From assembly GCF_028858725.1 (NCBI RefSeq), contig NC_084766.1, positions 22,484,501 to 22,548,500 on the forward strand: a stretch of 64,000 bases of DNA. Reading direction: 5' to 3'. Source of the DNA: Colius striatus (Eukaryota; Chordata; Aves; Coliiformes; Coliidae). The notes beneath the pieces were generated by a model. That model did no database searches. It saw only the letters and a program-made list of their open reading frames with translations, and was not told where the DNA came from. A program made the translations under genes and the position numbers. Shown one piece after another: positions 10,824 to 24,257 of the stretch. The stretch's first letter is position 1. Each line of letters begins with the position of its first letter.

Positions 10824-13800
10824 ATGACAGAATGAAGCAGAAAAAATGTGATATTTTGAAAAGCCTTTTCCTTTATCAAAATGATTTAGGGAGATAATAG
10901 GGATGTCACAGTACCAGTTCGCTGTCTAGATTTATACACCACCAGTGTTGATGAAATCCTATTGCCGTTATAAGGAACTAAATCTCTTGAAGCAGTGGGG
11001 TTTTGACCCTGCCCGTTCAGCGTTAACGCTCCATTACTTTTCTTGTCATGAACTCAATAAACTCACTTTTCAATAGTCTTAGATTGAGCCTCCTAAAATG
11101 TATATCCTTCATTGTCTTTTGCCACTGTGTTATTTATTTCACTAAATTGACCCTTTCCTACACAACTTCCTTCCTGCGTACACGTGTCAGTGGCAGCATG
11201 GAGCAAACTGTAGGTACCCACGTCATTTTCTAACCAAGTTACCACATGGTGTTGGTTAACTGCCTAGTTAATGCAAAACTGTCTATATCCGTTTCCTGAT
11301 AGCAATGCACTAACCCACCGTGTCTGAACACCAGTTCAGCTTCTTTGTCTTTCTCCATTCTTCTCTGCCTCTCTAATGTCTTTGTCCTTTTTTCCTTTGG
11401 TATTGGCAACACCAAGCACCAGTATGAAACCACCTTTCACCTTGCCTCCATTTGCATCACCTTCAATTCCCTATGCAGCCAGAAGAAACCCCTTCCTGAA
11501 GCCAGTGACTCTCTGTTCTGGCATCTGAAACAATCCAGACTAAAACTGGTGTTGCATAAACAGGGCATACAGTGACTTTCTCTAGACAAACCAATTACTT
11601 CAACAAGTTACTGATGACCTTTTAGACTAACTTACGCTTACGAGTATTAGAGTGACTCATCTGTAACTTGCGGAAAGGAACGTGTCCGGAGTTGGTCTAT
11701 TATGTATCCTCTGTGTGTTCAGTTCTGTAAGTAATGTATAGACTAGATCAAATAGTGAAGTAAAATTTAGACTCAAATTAGGTACTACTGGTTGGAATGT
11801 ATGCAAATTGCAAATAAAGGAGATTAAGAGATGAAGAGGGAATAAAAAAAAATTCCTGCTAAGTGGTACAAAGTTTATGCTTATATTTCTGCCTACATGC
11901 TTGTATTTTATAGCCTGCTAGCAAGGCATGGGCTAACACAAATTGTATTGCAAATATGCAGTTAGCAAATAACTTTGCTGATTTCACTATCTGTTAGAGT
12001 AGTAAAAAAAGGAAAAAAGAAAAAAAAAAAAGGCGCTTAACTGGGAAAAGCTCCCATGTTAATATTTCAGTATTGTGACATCTCTACTTGCAAGGTATGA
12101 GTGAAAGATTAGTCACAGATTTATAGAACTGTCTCTTTTGTTTAATCTGGCTTGTATGTAGTTGCTTTTATGCAAGTTTGTATGATGTCAGCTAAACCCT
12201 TTTTATTTTCCTTCCTTCCTTCCTTCCTTTCTTTTTTTTTTAAACCAGACAAACTTCTTAATCTCTGCTGCTATAGTGTTCTGTCATACCACAGAGTATT
12301 TTATATTCATGTTAGTGATTACTCTATACCCCAAAATGTTCAGAAGTCACAATGGTCACATAATTCCGACACACTCAAATTTACACCAGAAAAAGTTGAG
12401 CACTAAGTAGAAAACCAGGGTGCTAACAAGAGATAATCTTTCTTTTTTCATTTTATTTCCTGGACGTAGTTCTGTTGGGGTATAAAGTATGAGATATTTG
12501 TAATTTTACTGTCAAAATAATGGACATAACTTTTAGAGCATTCACAGCTAAGATCTCTGTACTTGTTTTTCAACTAATTTTAAATGTACTGTATCTTTTA
12601 TTACATAGTCTCTTAGATTGTTTTTGCTAGTAATTCTAACAAGGCTTCTTCCTTTTTGGCTTGGACTAATGCTTGTATGGAACTGCAGTACTGTGACTAA
12701 ACATGGAGCTCAATGCTGCTATTGCTTACAACTGCTTAAACTTTGTAGTTTGGACTTTATTTTTTTCTGTAATAACTTATTAAATATAGTTGTATGAAGT
12801 ACTGATATTTGTCATCCTTTGCACATGCTAAGGAAATCTTGGGGATATGCATTATGGGAATGTAAACTAGCCACCAAAACCTTGTACTGGGAAACTGTTT
12901 ACAGTAGATAAGGGTAAGCAAATACACATCTTACATGCACATGAACTAATTTCTCTATTTTATAATATAAGTATATGGCCCACTTAACACTTCCTCTCTA
13001 AAATGGAAAAGCCACTCTTGATAAGATGTTTATTGTGCTAAGCCCAAAGTTTACAAAAACCTGTTATGGAAACATTTCTACAAATGTAGTAATTTTCCTC
13101 ACCAAATGCAGCGTCTTGAAAAAAAAAAAGAACTTTTGAATTACTTTCTCTGAACTTAGGAAAAGTTGCTGACTAGCTTCTATTGCACTTTTTAAATATC
13201 AGTTTAACAATGGCTGCAGGCTAGAGATTAGACTGCTTAGTTAAAAAAGAAAACAGTGCTGTAGCACTCATTTCTGGTAATTTCTGTTTGGAGAATAGGA
13301 GACAACTAAAGCTCAGCACTAGAGCTGTTTGAACTCTACAGAATACTTCCTTAAAAAACGGGAATCCTGCTCTGTCAGGGCAAGTGACAACCACAAGAAT
13401 AGTGCACATTCAATGTCCCTGCTTCCTTTCAATATCTATGTAAATACAGCTCAACAACTCTGCTGGAACTATCAGCACTAGAAGTTACAGCCTGACTTCA
13501 ATGTGGGTGTTCCCTTTAAACAGGAACTGCCTGGGATTGCACTAGGAATTAAGTGCCCTTTGGAAACTGTGTGAAGAGCTGATGAGTGTGTTACGTATGC
13601 CAATGCTATGTGTTGTGTGATGTGTGACATGATGCTTACGAGTGCTGACCAGGTATTGCACATGCTCCTATGGCATGCAGAGCCCTGTGGCCCTTGTTAC
13701 TCTATCCCAACATTACCATGTGCAATAGCTCGTAGATGTGAAAGAAGAATGCTTGGATGCCAGAAAACAGATGGAATGCTGAGGCATAGACTTGTTTGCA

Positions 13801-16800
13801 AACTAGCAGTGAATAACCCTAACTCCCAGGAGAAAGGCCTGCTGACTGTTTTCCAGAAGTGGTTTTACAAGATGGTGATTTGTAATAGGAAATCTAGTAG
13901 TAAATAAATATATGAGAACCTGCAGGTTTCTGGTTACTTCAGAGTTAAATTTGAGAAGGATGTTCTTATAAACACCTTCAATTAATGAGTGTTAGACTGC
14001 TTATTGTAGCCTCCCAATGTCCAGTGTTCTGAGCCCACATGGACAAAAATCAGTCTGAATTTACTCCCATCCCATTACAGAGAACAACTGTGGGAGGAGG
14101 AGCAGCCCCTTTGAAACTGCTAATCCACTGTCCTTCCATTACTGCATTACTGATAAAGTAGGCCAAGGCATTTATAAGGTACTGATGCTGATGATTTGCC
14201 TTCTTGAGCTGACCACAGCATTTAACTCAGCCACTGCTTGTATTAAAAGAAAGATTGCATTAAGGCAGTCTAAAGCAATGCACTTCAACAAATACAAAAG
14301 GCTACATGATGGCCTCTTTTGCTTCTGGTTTGTACATGGTATTTTAGCTAGGCATAAACTGACCTAAAATAGCTACCATGTGACTACTGAAGCTTGCACA
14401 TTAAACCTGTTTAGGCACACTTCTAAGCTAAACAGTTTTGTACTTGAGATGCCAAAACAACGTGTCACCCCCCACAGACCTGCAGAAAAGCCAAAGCTTA
14501 GCTCTTAAAAGCAGTACTCTGCTTTTAACTGGTTAGCAAAAGCTCAATAGCATGAGCACACATGGAGAATTACTGTATTCTCTCCTGGGGACCAGTCAGA
14601 GAATAGGTTTTAGAACAAGCAATGTATTCAACCTATTTAATAAAAATGTTCCTAGCCACTTGCAAAACACTTGCAAAACTGCACAAGTCTGTTACGAACA
14701 TAGGAGAAAGTTGCATATACCAGATGCACATGCAGACTGAGCCTGTTCAAACGAATTGTCTCTCTCCTCAGCGGCAAGCAAGGCTTTGCAAAGTTTATCT
14801 TGGGATGACAAACTGTACCTAGAGCAATTTGAGAAGGAAACATGACAAAAGTCCAGAAATCTCACCTTTTTCCTGTTTTGGAAGGAGAAATAAAATGTCA
14901 GCAAGTATAAAGCCATATGGCAGGCCCTTGGCAATAGTTAGGACAGAACTTAATGCTGCCTTGTTCACAGCACACTAACTTCCCAGTGCAGCCATGCCAA
15001 CCATTACTAGACTAGCATGGTATGGTAGGCACTCTGGGCTGAATCAGTAAAATCAGGTATCCATTTGCTACTTTTAGGTGCCTGAATCATATTTATTTGC
15101 TACCAACTTCCTAAAATCTCCTTTGAGCTGCTGCCTAGCGTTGCTTGGGTCCTATGTTCTTGTGAATAGGAATATGTAAAAACTGCTTATGTCTTAATAC
15201 TTCTGAATAGTTTGTTAATTCAAGATCTACTTAGATTCTCAGGGTATTTCCCTGTGTTTTTTCCACCTGCAAGCCTAAATGCGAAAGGACTTGCAAGCAT
15301 TTATTTATTGGACAAAGTTTCACATACATAAGAAGAGAGGTGTGTTTCTCCTTCTCTATCCAACAGCCTGAGGGCTTAAAACACTTGTGGATTTTAAATT
15401 TTTTATTATTTTCTTCTTCCAAATTTCCTGCACTATGGAACAAACACTACATTTTTTTCCTCTACCAAGTGAAGAAAAATGGTCTCTGGAGCAGCCTAAG
15501 CATCACCACTAAAGTAAACAATCAAAAGGGCTACGAATAAAATTCCATGTAACAATGTAGTGCTCCCTGATACAACTTCACTTCCTTTCCAGCTTCAACA
15601 TGTAACCACTGAAACAGAAGAATAAAAGAGAAATAAAACTGGTGCAATTCATATGCAAAATAATTCTGCTATGTACTGCCAAAAATCATGGCAAAGACAC
15701 AACTCATGATCTCATCTTTCCTCCAAGACCTTTGCCTTTCAAAGCCACAAAAAAGGCCTCTAATCTCATTGTCAACCTACACAGCATGACCTGTGTCAAA
15801 TAAAAATCACATGAAATTCAAAGAGATAGGCAAAACCTGGTTCAGAACATAACTAATCACTCCAACCGTGCCTTGTGCACATTGTTGTTAGAGCCTGCAT
15901 CACAGAATCTCAGCATATGCACATGTGCCAGAAATGTCCTGCTACGCATTCTGCCTCTACTTTTGTCATTTCTGACTAGACTTGCATGATATAATTAGGG
16001 CTACCCTCCAATTTCTAAAATTGCCACCATTTGATGAATGGATGAAAAGCAATGGTGACATTTCTTTGCTCCATTTCCACAAGGTTTTATCTGTCATAGA
16101 GCACCAAAGGAATACTGGAATGTTAGTTAAAGTGATGTTGCACAATGGGGAGGATTCTGCCTAAAGCAATTGTTTTAAGAGATAACATTCAGAGTAGTTA
16201 CAACTTACTCTAGAAGGCAACTAGATTCTCACTTCAAAGACAGTGTTAACAGTGTAATTTTTTTTCACTGATCACTACCTGTTGTATAATTTGTCACAGA
16301 TCAGAACTGGACAGTTTTACTACTGCAAACATACATCTTCATCCTTCATCTGCTGCTTGCAATGACAAAAGAAAATATCAACCCTGAATGAACATAAACA
16401 AAAGCTTTCCTGCCCCTCTTCCCCCCCCCAAAAAAAAGTTACAAAATGTAAACACCTCTAGACTACACACAACCCACCTTACCTCTATAGAACAAGCTCT
16501 TTCTATGCTGAACACACTGATGCAAAATCACTTGCTAATCAAAATGTTATACAATATCAAAGGTCAAAAGAATACATAAAAGATAAGGGATAGAATGTTA
16601 TCCCTAGTATTATGGAGTCGGAATTCTGTCTTACACACCTCAGCAAGACACCACAAGGAAATATTTCAACTTTCACTGTTTTCAGTACTCCAGTTTTAGA
16701 AAAAACATTAATGCTACTCTAGTTACTTTCTGGCATTACAGTCTATCTAAACATGTTCTAGCTTAGCAAGTGCCTAATCATTGCTTTCAACCCACTGAAG

Positions 16801-19800
16801 AACTTACCTCATATAACCTAATGACCTGCAAGGGCACACTAGCAGAGTTGAGGTGAGGTGAAGAGGAATGGGGAAAGGTTAGGTATTCTGTTTAATCTCC
16901 ATTCTAATTAATGTTTTATCTAGAAAAAAAAAAAGTCACTCTGACAGAAATAAATGGGAGTATTTGAAACCTGTTATAACAGAAACTTAGAAACAGGGCA
17001 GAAACCTGAACCAAGAGTTCCCCCCTTCCAAGTGGGTGTCCAAGCCTCTCAATTAGGAAGTCAATCCTTCAGTCTCACTCTTAGCCCAGAGAGCCTTGAT
17101 TTGTTTTATATGAAGTGGAACAACAGAAAGTAAAAGCCTTCGTCCAGCTTCAGGCAGCATAAAGCAAGACAAGTCTACTGTCAAGAGCATGAAATGTTCT
17201 GTATGATAATCCACCCTGAAAATCAATTAAATTAGCCAGTGCTAAAGCACCTGGAGTACCTCTATGTCACATTTACTGTACAGGTGCCTGACTCAAGGGA
17301 AAGGATTAAGCTCTGGCCATCACAAACTAAACAATTAGACACAGTGATGCCCAAATTCTCATTTGAGCTGTATTAACTGCTGAAATGTTTACATTAGGTG
17401 TTTATGTTTAGCCGTGCAAAGATCCTAAATATTGATGCTTGACCACAGCAGAAAAAAATACACTCCAACATGCACCTAAGAAATCCAGCCACACAGGGGA
17501 AAGTGACAGTAAAGCCTCAAAGTGCTGAAGAGCCAGCAACCTATGAGGTAAAACATAAACCATGCAATGAAGGCAAAACACACAACCTTAAAAAAGGACA
17601 ATAAAGCAAATCCAGACCTAGAACATTCTAACACTTTTTGTCAAGAGAAGCAGAGAATTACCATTACTTTATGACCAGGTAATGAAAGCACTACCCCCAT
17701 AGCAGATAGGATATGAACATGACAAACTGTAGTGGTCTCTCTGATTAAATCACAATAAAATTTCACAGTTGTGATTCTGGGACAATTTTTCCCAGTGATC
17801 AGCCAGGAATTTGGTAATATTCTGTTCTGGAAAAAACCCTGAAGTACCAGGAAATGTCAGTGTTAAAGTTCCTTTAGTAATACTACTTCAATCCGTGCCC
17901 TCAAAAAAGTTTAATATAGACTACATAGCCAGAAGGCAAAAACCCCCCTCTACTCATGAGGAGATATGACTTACTGAGTCTGCAAATCTTTACACCACTA
18001 TATAACTCAGTAACTCTTGTATCTAACTCACTGCTGTGTAATAGCTGGCGATAGCTAATTTTGAGTGAAACTGGGTGTTTTAAAGGACAAAGGAAAAGGA
18101 AAACAAACACTACAATGTGGAATCCTCTGCATTTGTCAGACTATTCACATAAAACATATTAAACTCCCCCTATGCCTAAAATGCACATCCATCCTACGAG
18201 TCTGGGCTCCACTGTACACGTCTATAGATTGTAGAGTAAGTGTATAAAGAGGAAAAGCAGCAAAGTGTGGGGGAAAATTACTCCCTCCTGCAGTTTAGCC
18301 TTTTGTTACCAAATCATCTGACACATAAAAAAAGACTGTTCATAGAAAACATACTTCAGTGTGCCTTTGACAGAGCAAGCGTGGACCTGAACTGAAGATG
18401 CCCACCACTGCTCTGTAGGATGACAACTTCTGTTGGGAAAAGGATGTTAAGGAACACCATTTCTATCTGGTTCTTGATTTCCTGTTTCTGAATGACATAT
18501 GAGGCCAGTTGGGTGACAACGGCCCTTCCACTAAGGCGTGATGCCAGAAACAGGACAACATTACATGAGAGTCTCCATTTGCTCTTTTAAATACTTTTCA
18601 AACTGATGCTCTCCTAACCTAATTTGAGTAGAATTTAGAACTATATTTATAGCAGCTTCTTCACTCTAGAAACTGCCTTCACTTGCAGAAATTATCTTCT
18701 CTAGTAATTAAGTTGCATATTATAAGCTGCAGTACTGCCTCTGAGCAAAACAGTTTGGACTAAGCCTGCCTGGTTTTGATCCCAATTTCCTAATTATTAT
18801 GGATCAACCTCTTCACTTGTGTTTCTGTCAAGTGTGAAGAGTTCATGAGAATTGGTTGTGTCAGTTCTTTTCACAGGGGAATTAAGCTGCATTCAAAATG
18901 CTGCAGGAGCTAACGCAGAGTCAGCAAGTGGGAGCACCCTTCTATCTGAGAGTCCTCTTAAATCAAGTTCTGAAGGAGGGATGTAACAGAAATAGCATTA
19001 GCCAGAAGTGAACACTTCATATCAAATACTCAAACCCCACCTCTGCCCAAATCCTGAGCCAATTGAAAATACACCAGCAGATTAGAAATTTTGGGGGGAT
19101 TGTCTTCCACTTAGTGATCCTTGCAGAAATAGGACTGTGAGAATAAACCAGGAAAGGGAGTCAGTGCTCTGCAAAGCCACTCAGCTGCAACACGCACGTT
19201 CTGCAACCATTGGCCTCTCAGCTTCCCGCAGCTCGGGCTGTACAGCTGAGCCAGGGCCCATGTGACTGTCAACTTGCCCAGCTCCTGCTAAAATGGGTTC
19301 TCCCTGGCTATCTCCAGCACACATTCTGTTCCCACAGACAGAGCCTGTCATCACCAGCTGTACCACCTGCTTGGACTCCTGAGGCCCTTCTGCAACTCCT
19401 CCTATTACAAGCCATTTACTTGTTATAGCCTCATCCTGGCAGAGGGACAAGGTGAAGACGCTGCTTCTCTCTGGATTTGAAGAACATGATAGCCTTTCTC
19501 TGAGGCATCAGAAGGTGAATGATATCACCTCTCGGTCAGTTCCACCTCTCCCCGTGGGCAGAGCCCCAGTCATGCTCTAGGCTCTTACACCCATGTCTCC
19601 TCTGATCATCCTCCCTCTGAAGTATGAACAGCAGCCTTAACTGCAGGACTGCACAGCTGAGGAATGGAGAGAACTGTACCAGGCTGTGCTGTCTGATGCA
19701 ACCCACAGAGCTACATGCTCCCATTTATTCCATAGATGTCATGAAAACCTATCACAAGCTGCACCCCACTTATTGCTGCTTTGCTTGGAGATATTTGGGC

Positions 19801-21620
19801 TGCACTTGAGAAGAGCTGTGGATTTTCTGGCAGAGAAGACATTAGCTACAGCTGGCAGAGCTCCCCAGCTACAAGTAGCTTTTCCCACTGCCTGGATTAG
19901 GAGCTGAAGATGTGAAAGTCAGCAAGAACGTAATGGAGAAGGTAGTGGCCACAGCTAAAAGGTGCTCATCTTGACAGGCCACCCCTGATGTGAAGTTGCC
20001 TTTTGTAGTTACAGACAACTGAAAGGCCCAGGCAGTATTGCAGGAGCTTACAAGATGCCTGTGCTGATCAGTCACTGACCCTTGTCATTCCACATTCCAT
20101 CTCAGCATGGTGCAGTCTCAAATGCTTAAGCAGGAGGCAAAAGCAATCTTGTCAACTGTGGAACAACTTGTCCCAAAGGGGAATTATGCTGGAACAGGTC
20201 AGAAGCTCCAGGAGATATGAAAGAGTCTGATGTGTGTGTACAGCAGTGGCATGTATGGCCCACAGTTTTGAAAACCTAGCACTGAACAAGACTTTTGTAA
20301 AGGGCTCATGTCCCAAAACCTCAATGGTCTAGGCAAAGCCAGGTTTGAGGAGTTAAATACACATTTAATGAAATTGCAAGTAAGTTTACCTGATACATTT
20401 GGCTGTTAAACAGCAAAAGCAGAGCCTCACATGAAAAGCAAGTTTTATTGTTGCTTTTGCCATTCTCTCATTTTGACCTGGGCAGGGCTAGATAGTCTGC
20501 TCTTCAAGGGGAGGATTGTGGTTAAAAAGGAAGAGAAAGGCCTGCACTGTAAGGCAATACTCTCTCCCTATTATGGATTGATTCTTCCACAACCAGGGTG
20601 AAAGTGGAAAATGGCCTGGAGGAATTTCCTAGAACAAGCCATTACCAAAAAAAGAGATCTGAGCTTCATTGCCCAGAGGAAAGGAGAAACTCCTTCATTC
20701 AATGAGGCTAGAAGGCAGTAAAGGGAAGAATCCATTTCAAGGAATAGCACCATAGATTTCAATACATTTTCCTTACTTAAAAATATCCCAAACAGTCCTG
20801 CCTCTCTCCAAAGAGTTAAGCTGCTTTATCTTCTCCTTTACAGCCAAACAATATTTATCTTGTGTATAACATGGAGCTGATGTAGCTTCATGTTCTAGTT
20901 AACTAGTTCAAAGGAGTTTAGACATTTCTTAAACAATCCTGGTGCAAAAGCAATTTCATTTCTAACATATCTCTTGGTTCTTATTTTCTGTTGCCCTTGT
21001 TAGGCTCTGTAAACTCCTGAATAAGCCCCCAACTTTATATTTTTTTTGGTAATTGGCTTGGCTGCACTTTCATGCAAATCAGCTACTGAGTATCAGCTTT
21101 AGCAATACATATGTCTTGACTTCTCAGAGTTAACCAGAGGCAGTTTAGTCTCATCAAGTTATCTGTCCAATGCATAAATGACATGAACCTCACAGGATGA
21201 TAGCTAAAGCAGATTTGCTGTCTGTGCTCACAGAGCAAAGCAGGCTACTACTTTTCTACCACAAGAGAATAAAGCAGAAATGCTATTATATTTGGAGGAA
21301 GACTCCTGGGAACAGCTATATGAGCCAGAAACTTCCTAGTCAGCAATGTGCTTTAAAACACAAGCCTGACTGAGTGGAATTACTTATGTGCTTAAAATTA
21401 CATACACACTGAAGTAATTGCCAAACTGGGGCCAATGGCTATATCTGACACAGTGAGCAAAACTATCCCTAACCTATCCGTACTCCAGTATGTACCAGTG
21501 TTTCGACTGTTGAACCTGTACAAAGACGTGTACCATTAATATGTAACTAAAGTCCTTGACTGAAAGGCTGAGGGACCTAGTGCTAAACATTAAACTAGAC
21601 ATTTTTCGACCTGGGTATAG
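10824..21620. other. Intergenic DNA, no gene seen
   Basis: About 10.8 kb downstream of CPEB3. Open frames are short (99 codons or fewer) and none resembles a known protein or has splice-bounded coding structure. Simple repeats include (CTTC)n at 12209-12240. The stretch 19180-20080 is somewhat richer in G+C than its surroundings. I recognise no family there. Confidence 0.6.
12209..12241. repeat. (CTTC)n simple repeat and T run
   Basis: TTCCTTCCTTCCTTCCTTTC followed by a T run. Confidence 0.9.
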
Positions 21621-21955
21621 ATCATAGAATGGTAGGGTTGGAAGGGACCTTTAGAGATCATCTAGTCCAACCCTCCTGCAGAAGCAGGGTCACCCAGATC
21701 AGGTCACATAGGAACACGTCCAGGTGGGTCTTGAAGACCTCCAAGGAAGGAGCCTCCACAACCCCTCTGGGCAGCCTGTGCCAGGGCTCCCTCACTCTCA
21801 CAGTGAAATAGTTTTTTCTTATGTTTAAGTGGAACTTTTTGTGTTGCAGCTTCATCCCATTACCCCTTGTCCTGTTGCTAGATACAATAGAAAAAAGGGA
21901 TGTCCCAACCTCCTGACACCCAGCCTTTAGATATTTATAAATGTTAATAACATCA
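21621..21955 (-). mobile_element. CR1 LINE 3' end, reverse orientation (second copy of the same subfamily)
   Basis: Starts ATCATAGAATGGTAGGGTTGG and runs in parallel with the copy at 3331 for about 330 bp, with only scattered substitutions. On the minus strand it keeps an open CR1 ORF2 tail (INIYKYLKAGCQEVGTSLFS). It stops abruptly near 21955, where the other copy continues. Confidence 0.93.
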
Positions 21956-23129
21956 TATATGTGTATTTGCAGTACATCAAAGCCAGATGTAACCTGTAAA
22001 GAGCTGGGCAGCAATTCTTTCATATTTTCTGGACAGCTTTGCCCATGCTTTCAAAACATACTCTGACGACACCCGGGACAAGTAGATTCCAAATCCAACT
22101 CCTGAATAAGGACATGAACCTCAGACTGAAGTGAATTCTTGGTTTGTTATTTGTTGAGCCTTTCATTTGCATTTGCTCCTGACTGAGGTAGTGACACCTC
22201 ATCAAAATAGTTTCTGACAGTATTATACACATCACTTAACATGCCTGCCACATAATTCAGGGCTGAGCACCACAGCACAGGAAATTAGCCCTTCAGTTCC
22301 ATTTGTGACACACAGAAGAGAGAGCTGTTAATTCAGCAGTTCATTTCCGAGAAAAATCTGCCCCTTTTCAAATCAGTTGGGTAGGCGAAAATTCAGGCTT
22401 GGCAGATCAAGCAGACAGACTGCAGGCAGAGAGACTGCACATAGAGTCAGGATGTTCCCTGGCATAATCCTATTTATGAACAGTAAACATGAATTCCTCC
22501 TTCTGTCAGCAGAGGAGAAATAAGTGAAACACAGGGACAGTGTCTGAGGTCACACTTGCAAATGCTTTTGAAGGTGAAATTGTTGGTGTGGAAAACCTTT
22601 GGTACTGCCTTAATCAAATTTCACTGTATGGCCAAACTGAAAAAAAAATATTAAAGTACATAATTAAAAATTAAAGTCCAAAACTGTTCCTGAAAACTCC
22701 TATTCAACTGCTGCATAACCTTGCAAGACTAAGTTGTGTAAAGCTGCTTTTGCACAGACCCAGAATTGCCTGTCCTGACAAAGCAGAGCAGGTCAGTACA
22801 CAGTATGTGCCTCAACAGTACCAAAATCCAAACAGTAAGTGTTTTTGTAGACCTCCATTGCATACTGTCAGTTCACAACAACAAACCAGAAGCTGCATTC
22901 TCCACCTTTTCTTACAATTCATAAGAAGAGCTTCAGTTGTATTGACATGTTTTTTGCAAAAAAAAAGAAATTAAAAAAAAAAAAGAAACAGAAAAAGATG
23001 ACAAGGACACACAGGGTGTGAATTCCAAGTGACATTCCCACATGCAAAAGGAAGACAAGATCTCAGATGTGCTGCTGTCCACACCAGCTTCGGTTAGCTG
23101 GAGTCCATTGCCAAGAATGAAAGCATCTA
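21956..23129. other. Intergenic DNA between CR1 and retroviral remnant
   Basis: No gene seen. An A-rich stretch (about 22960-22985) looks like a simple or low-complexity tract. No second LTR matching 24258-24546 is found here. Confidence 0.5.
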
Positions 23130-24237
23130 ACTGCCCCTGTCCAGTCCAAAGGTGCCCATTGTCAGTTTTTATGTGCTGTTATTACTGGAAAGGCTTGTGG
23201 AATAAATTCTCCTTCAATTACTGCATCATGTATGAGGCCTCTCCATTTCTTAGCCTGATCATAGTCATCTGGCCAGGGGTCTCTGAGCACCTGTGGGGGT
23301 GAAACTTTAATCTCTGGTTTAGTTAGTTCGTTAATCCGTTCCAACGGTTGATTAGCTGTTGCTTTTGGCTTTTCCATCAGTTCCTCCAAATGGGCCAAAG
23401 TCTGTTTCATATCTTCTCCGTGTCGTATTAATTCTTCCTTTAACAATTGTCTTTGTTGATCTTCCCCTTCACTAGATGTTGGGGGTGATGATGGAAGAGG
23501 AATACACTCGGGTTGATGAGCTCAGGGGCAATGGCAGATCCATAGTGTCAAGGACAAAGCGTACCTTTCATTCTCTGCCAGGTACTCCTTCAGACATAGC
23601 AGCAGGATGGGATGGGGCAGGATGGTGAAGGGTGGGTGGGAGGGGAGGAGAAGCAATGCGCATATTCGGCTCCTGGAACGGTGCTCTAGGGGGTTCTGGG
23701 GGAGGTGGGCTCACATCCATGCTCTCCTCTTCTAGAGGTGGAGCCGAGGGTATTACAACATTATCCCTCCCCCAAAGAGTCTCTTAGTATTTTCTTCTAG
23801 AGGTGGAGCCGATGGCACTATAAAGTCACCACCTCCAAAGAACCTTTTAGCATCTACTGGGAACACAGATGGTACAGCATTTTCTGCTTTCATGGCAGCA
23901 GCGGCAGCACGCTCAGCTTCTAGCTGGTGTATAATGGATGATACCAATTTACACAAGCCAATAGCATTATTCAACGTATCTCCTAGATTTTCCCAACGTC
24001 CCTTTTCATATACTTCTTGGGGGGAGATGAAGAGACCTACTCCCTGTCCCCATCTTACAAGTCTTAACAAATCCTCTCTTTCATAATTGAATCCTTTCTC
24101 AGCAAGGATATGCTGGAGGGTGTCTATAGGATTTTCCTCATTTTCCCATTGTACCGGTTTACTCGGGTCACTTGCCTTTTCAAATAGGAATCCAAGTGCT
24201 TTTCTGCCGAGGGTTCTTAATCCAACAAACTCAGCTG
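23130..24237 (-). pseudogene. Broken retroviral gag
   Basis: An open minus-strand frame runs from just after the PBS to a stop at 23753. It resumes in the same frame as an open stretch ending at 23162. The first part looks like matrix and the later part contains WRGLIHDAVIEGEF and QAFPVI, typical of the segment before capsid. A segment containing PSAPPLEE, an L-domain of the PSAP (Tsg101-binding) class, is present twice in tandem (23731-23750 and 23796-23815 on the plus strand). The two copies are out of frame with each other. No in-frame ATG is seen near the start, and the usual leader of several hundred nt is missing. It cannot make a normal Gag. Confidence 0.75.
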
Positions 24238-24255
24238 ATCATGTCAGGGTCACCA
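24238..24255 (-). other. Primer binding site, tRNA-Trp type
   Basis: The minus strand reads TGGTGACCCTGACATGAT. The tRNA-Trp site used by alpharetroviruses is TGGTGACCCCGACGTGAT, so 16 of 18 positions agree. Both differences are what CpG decay would give (CG to TG and CG to CA). It starts 2 nt after the LTR. Confidence 0.8.
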
Positions 24256-24257
24256 AA

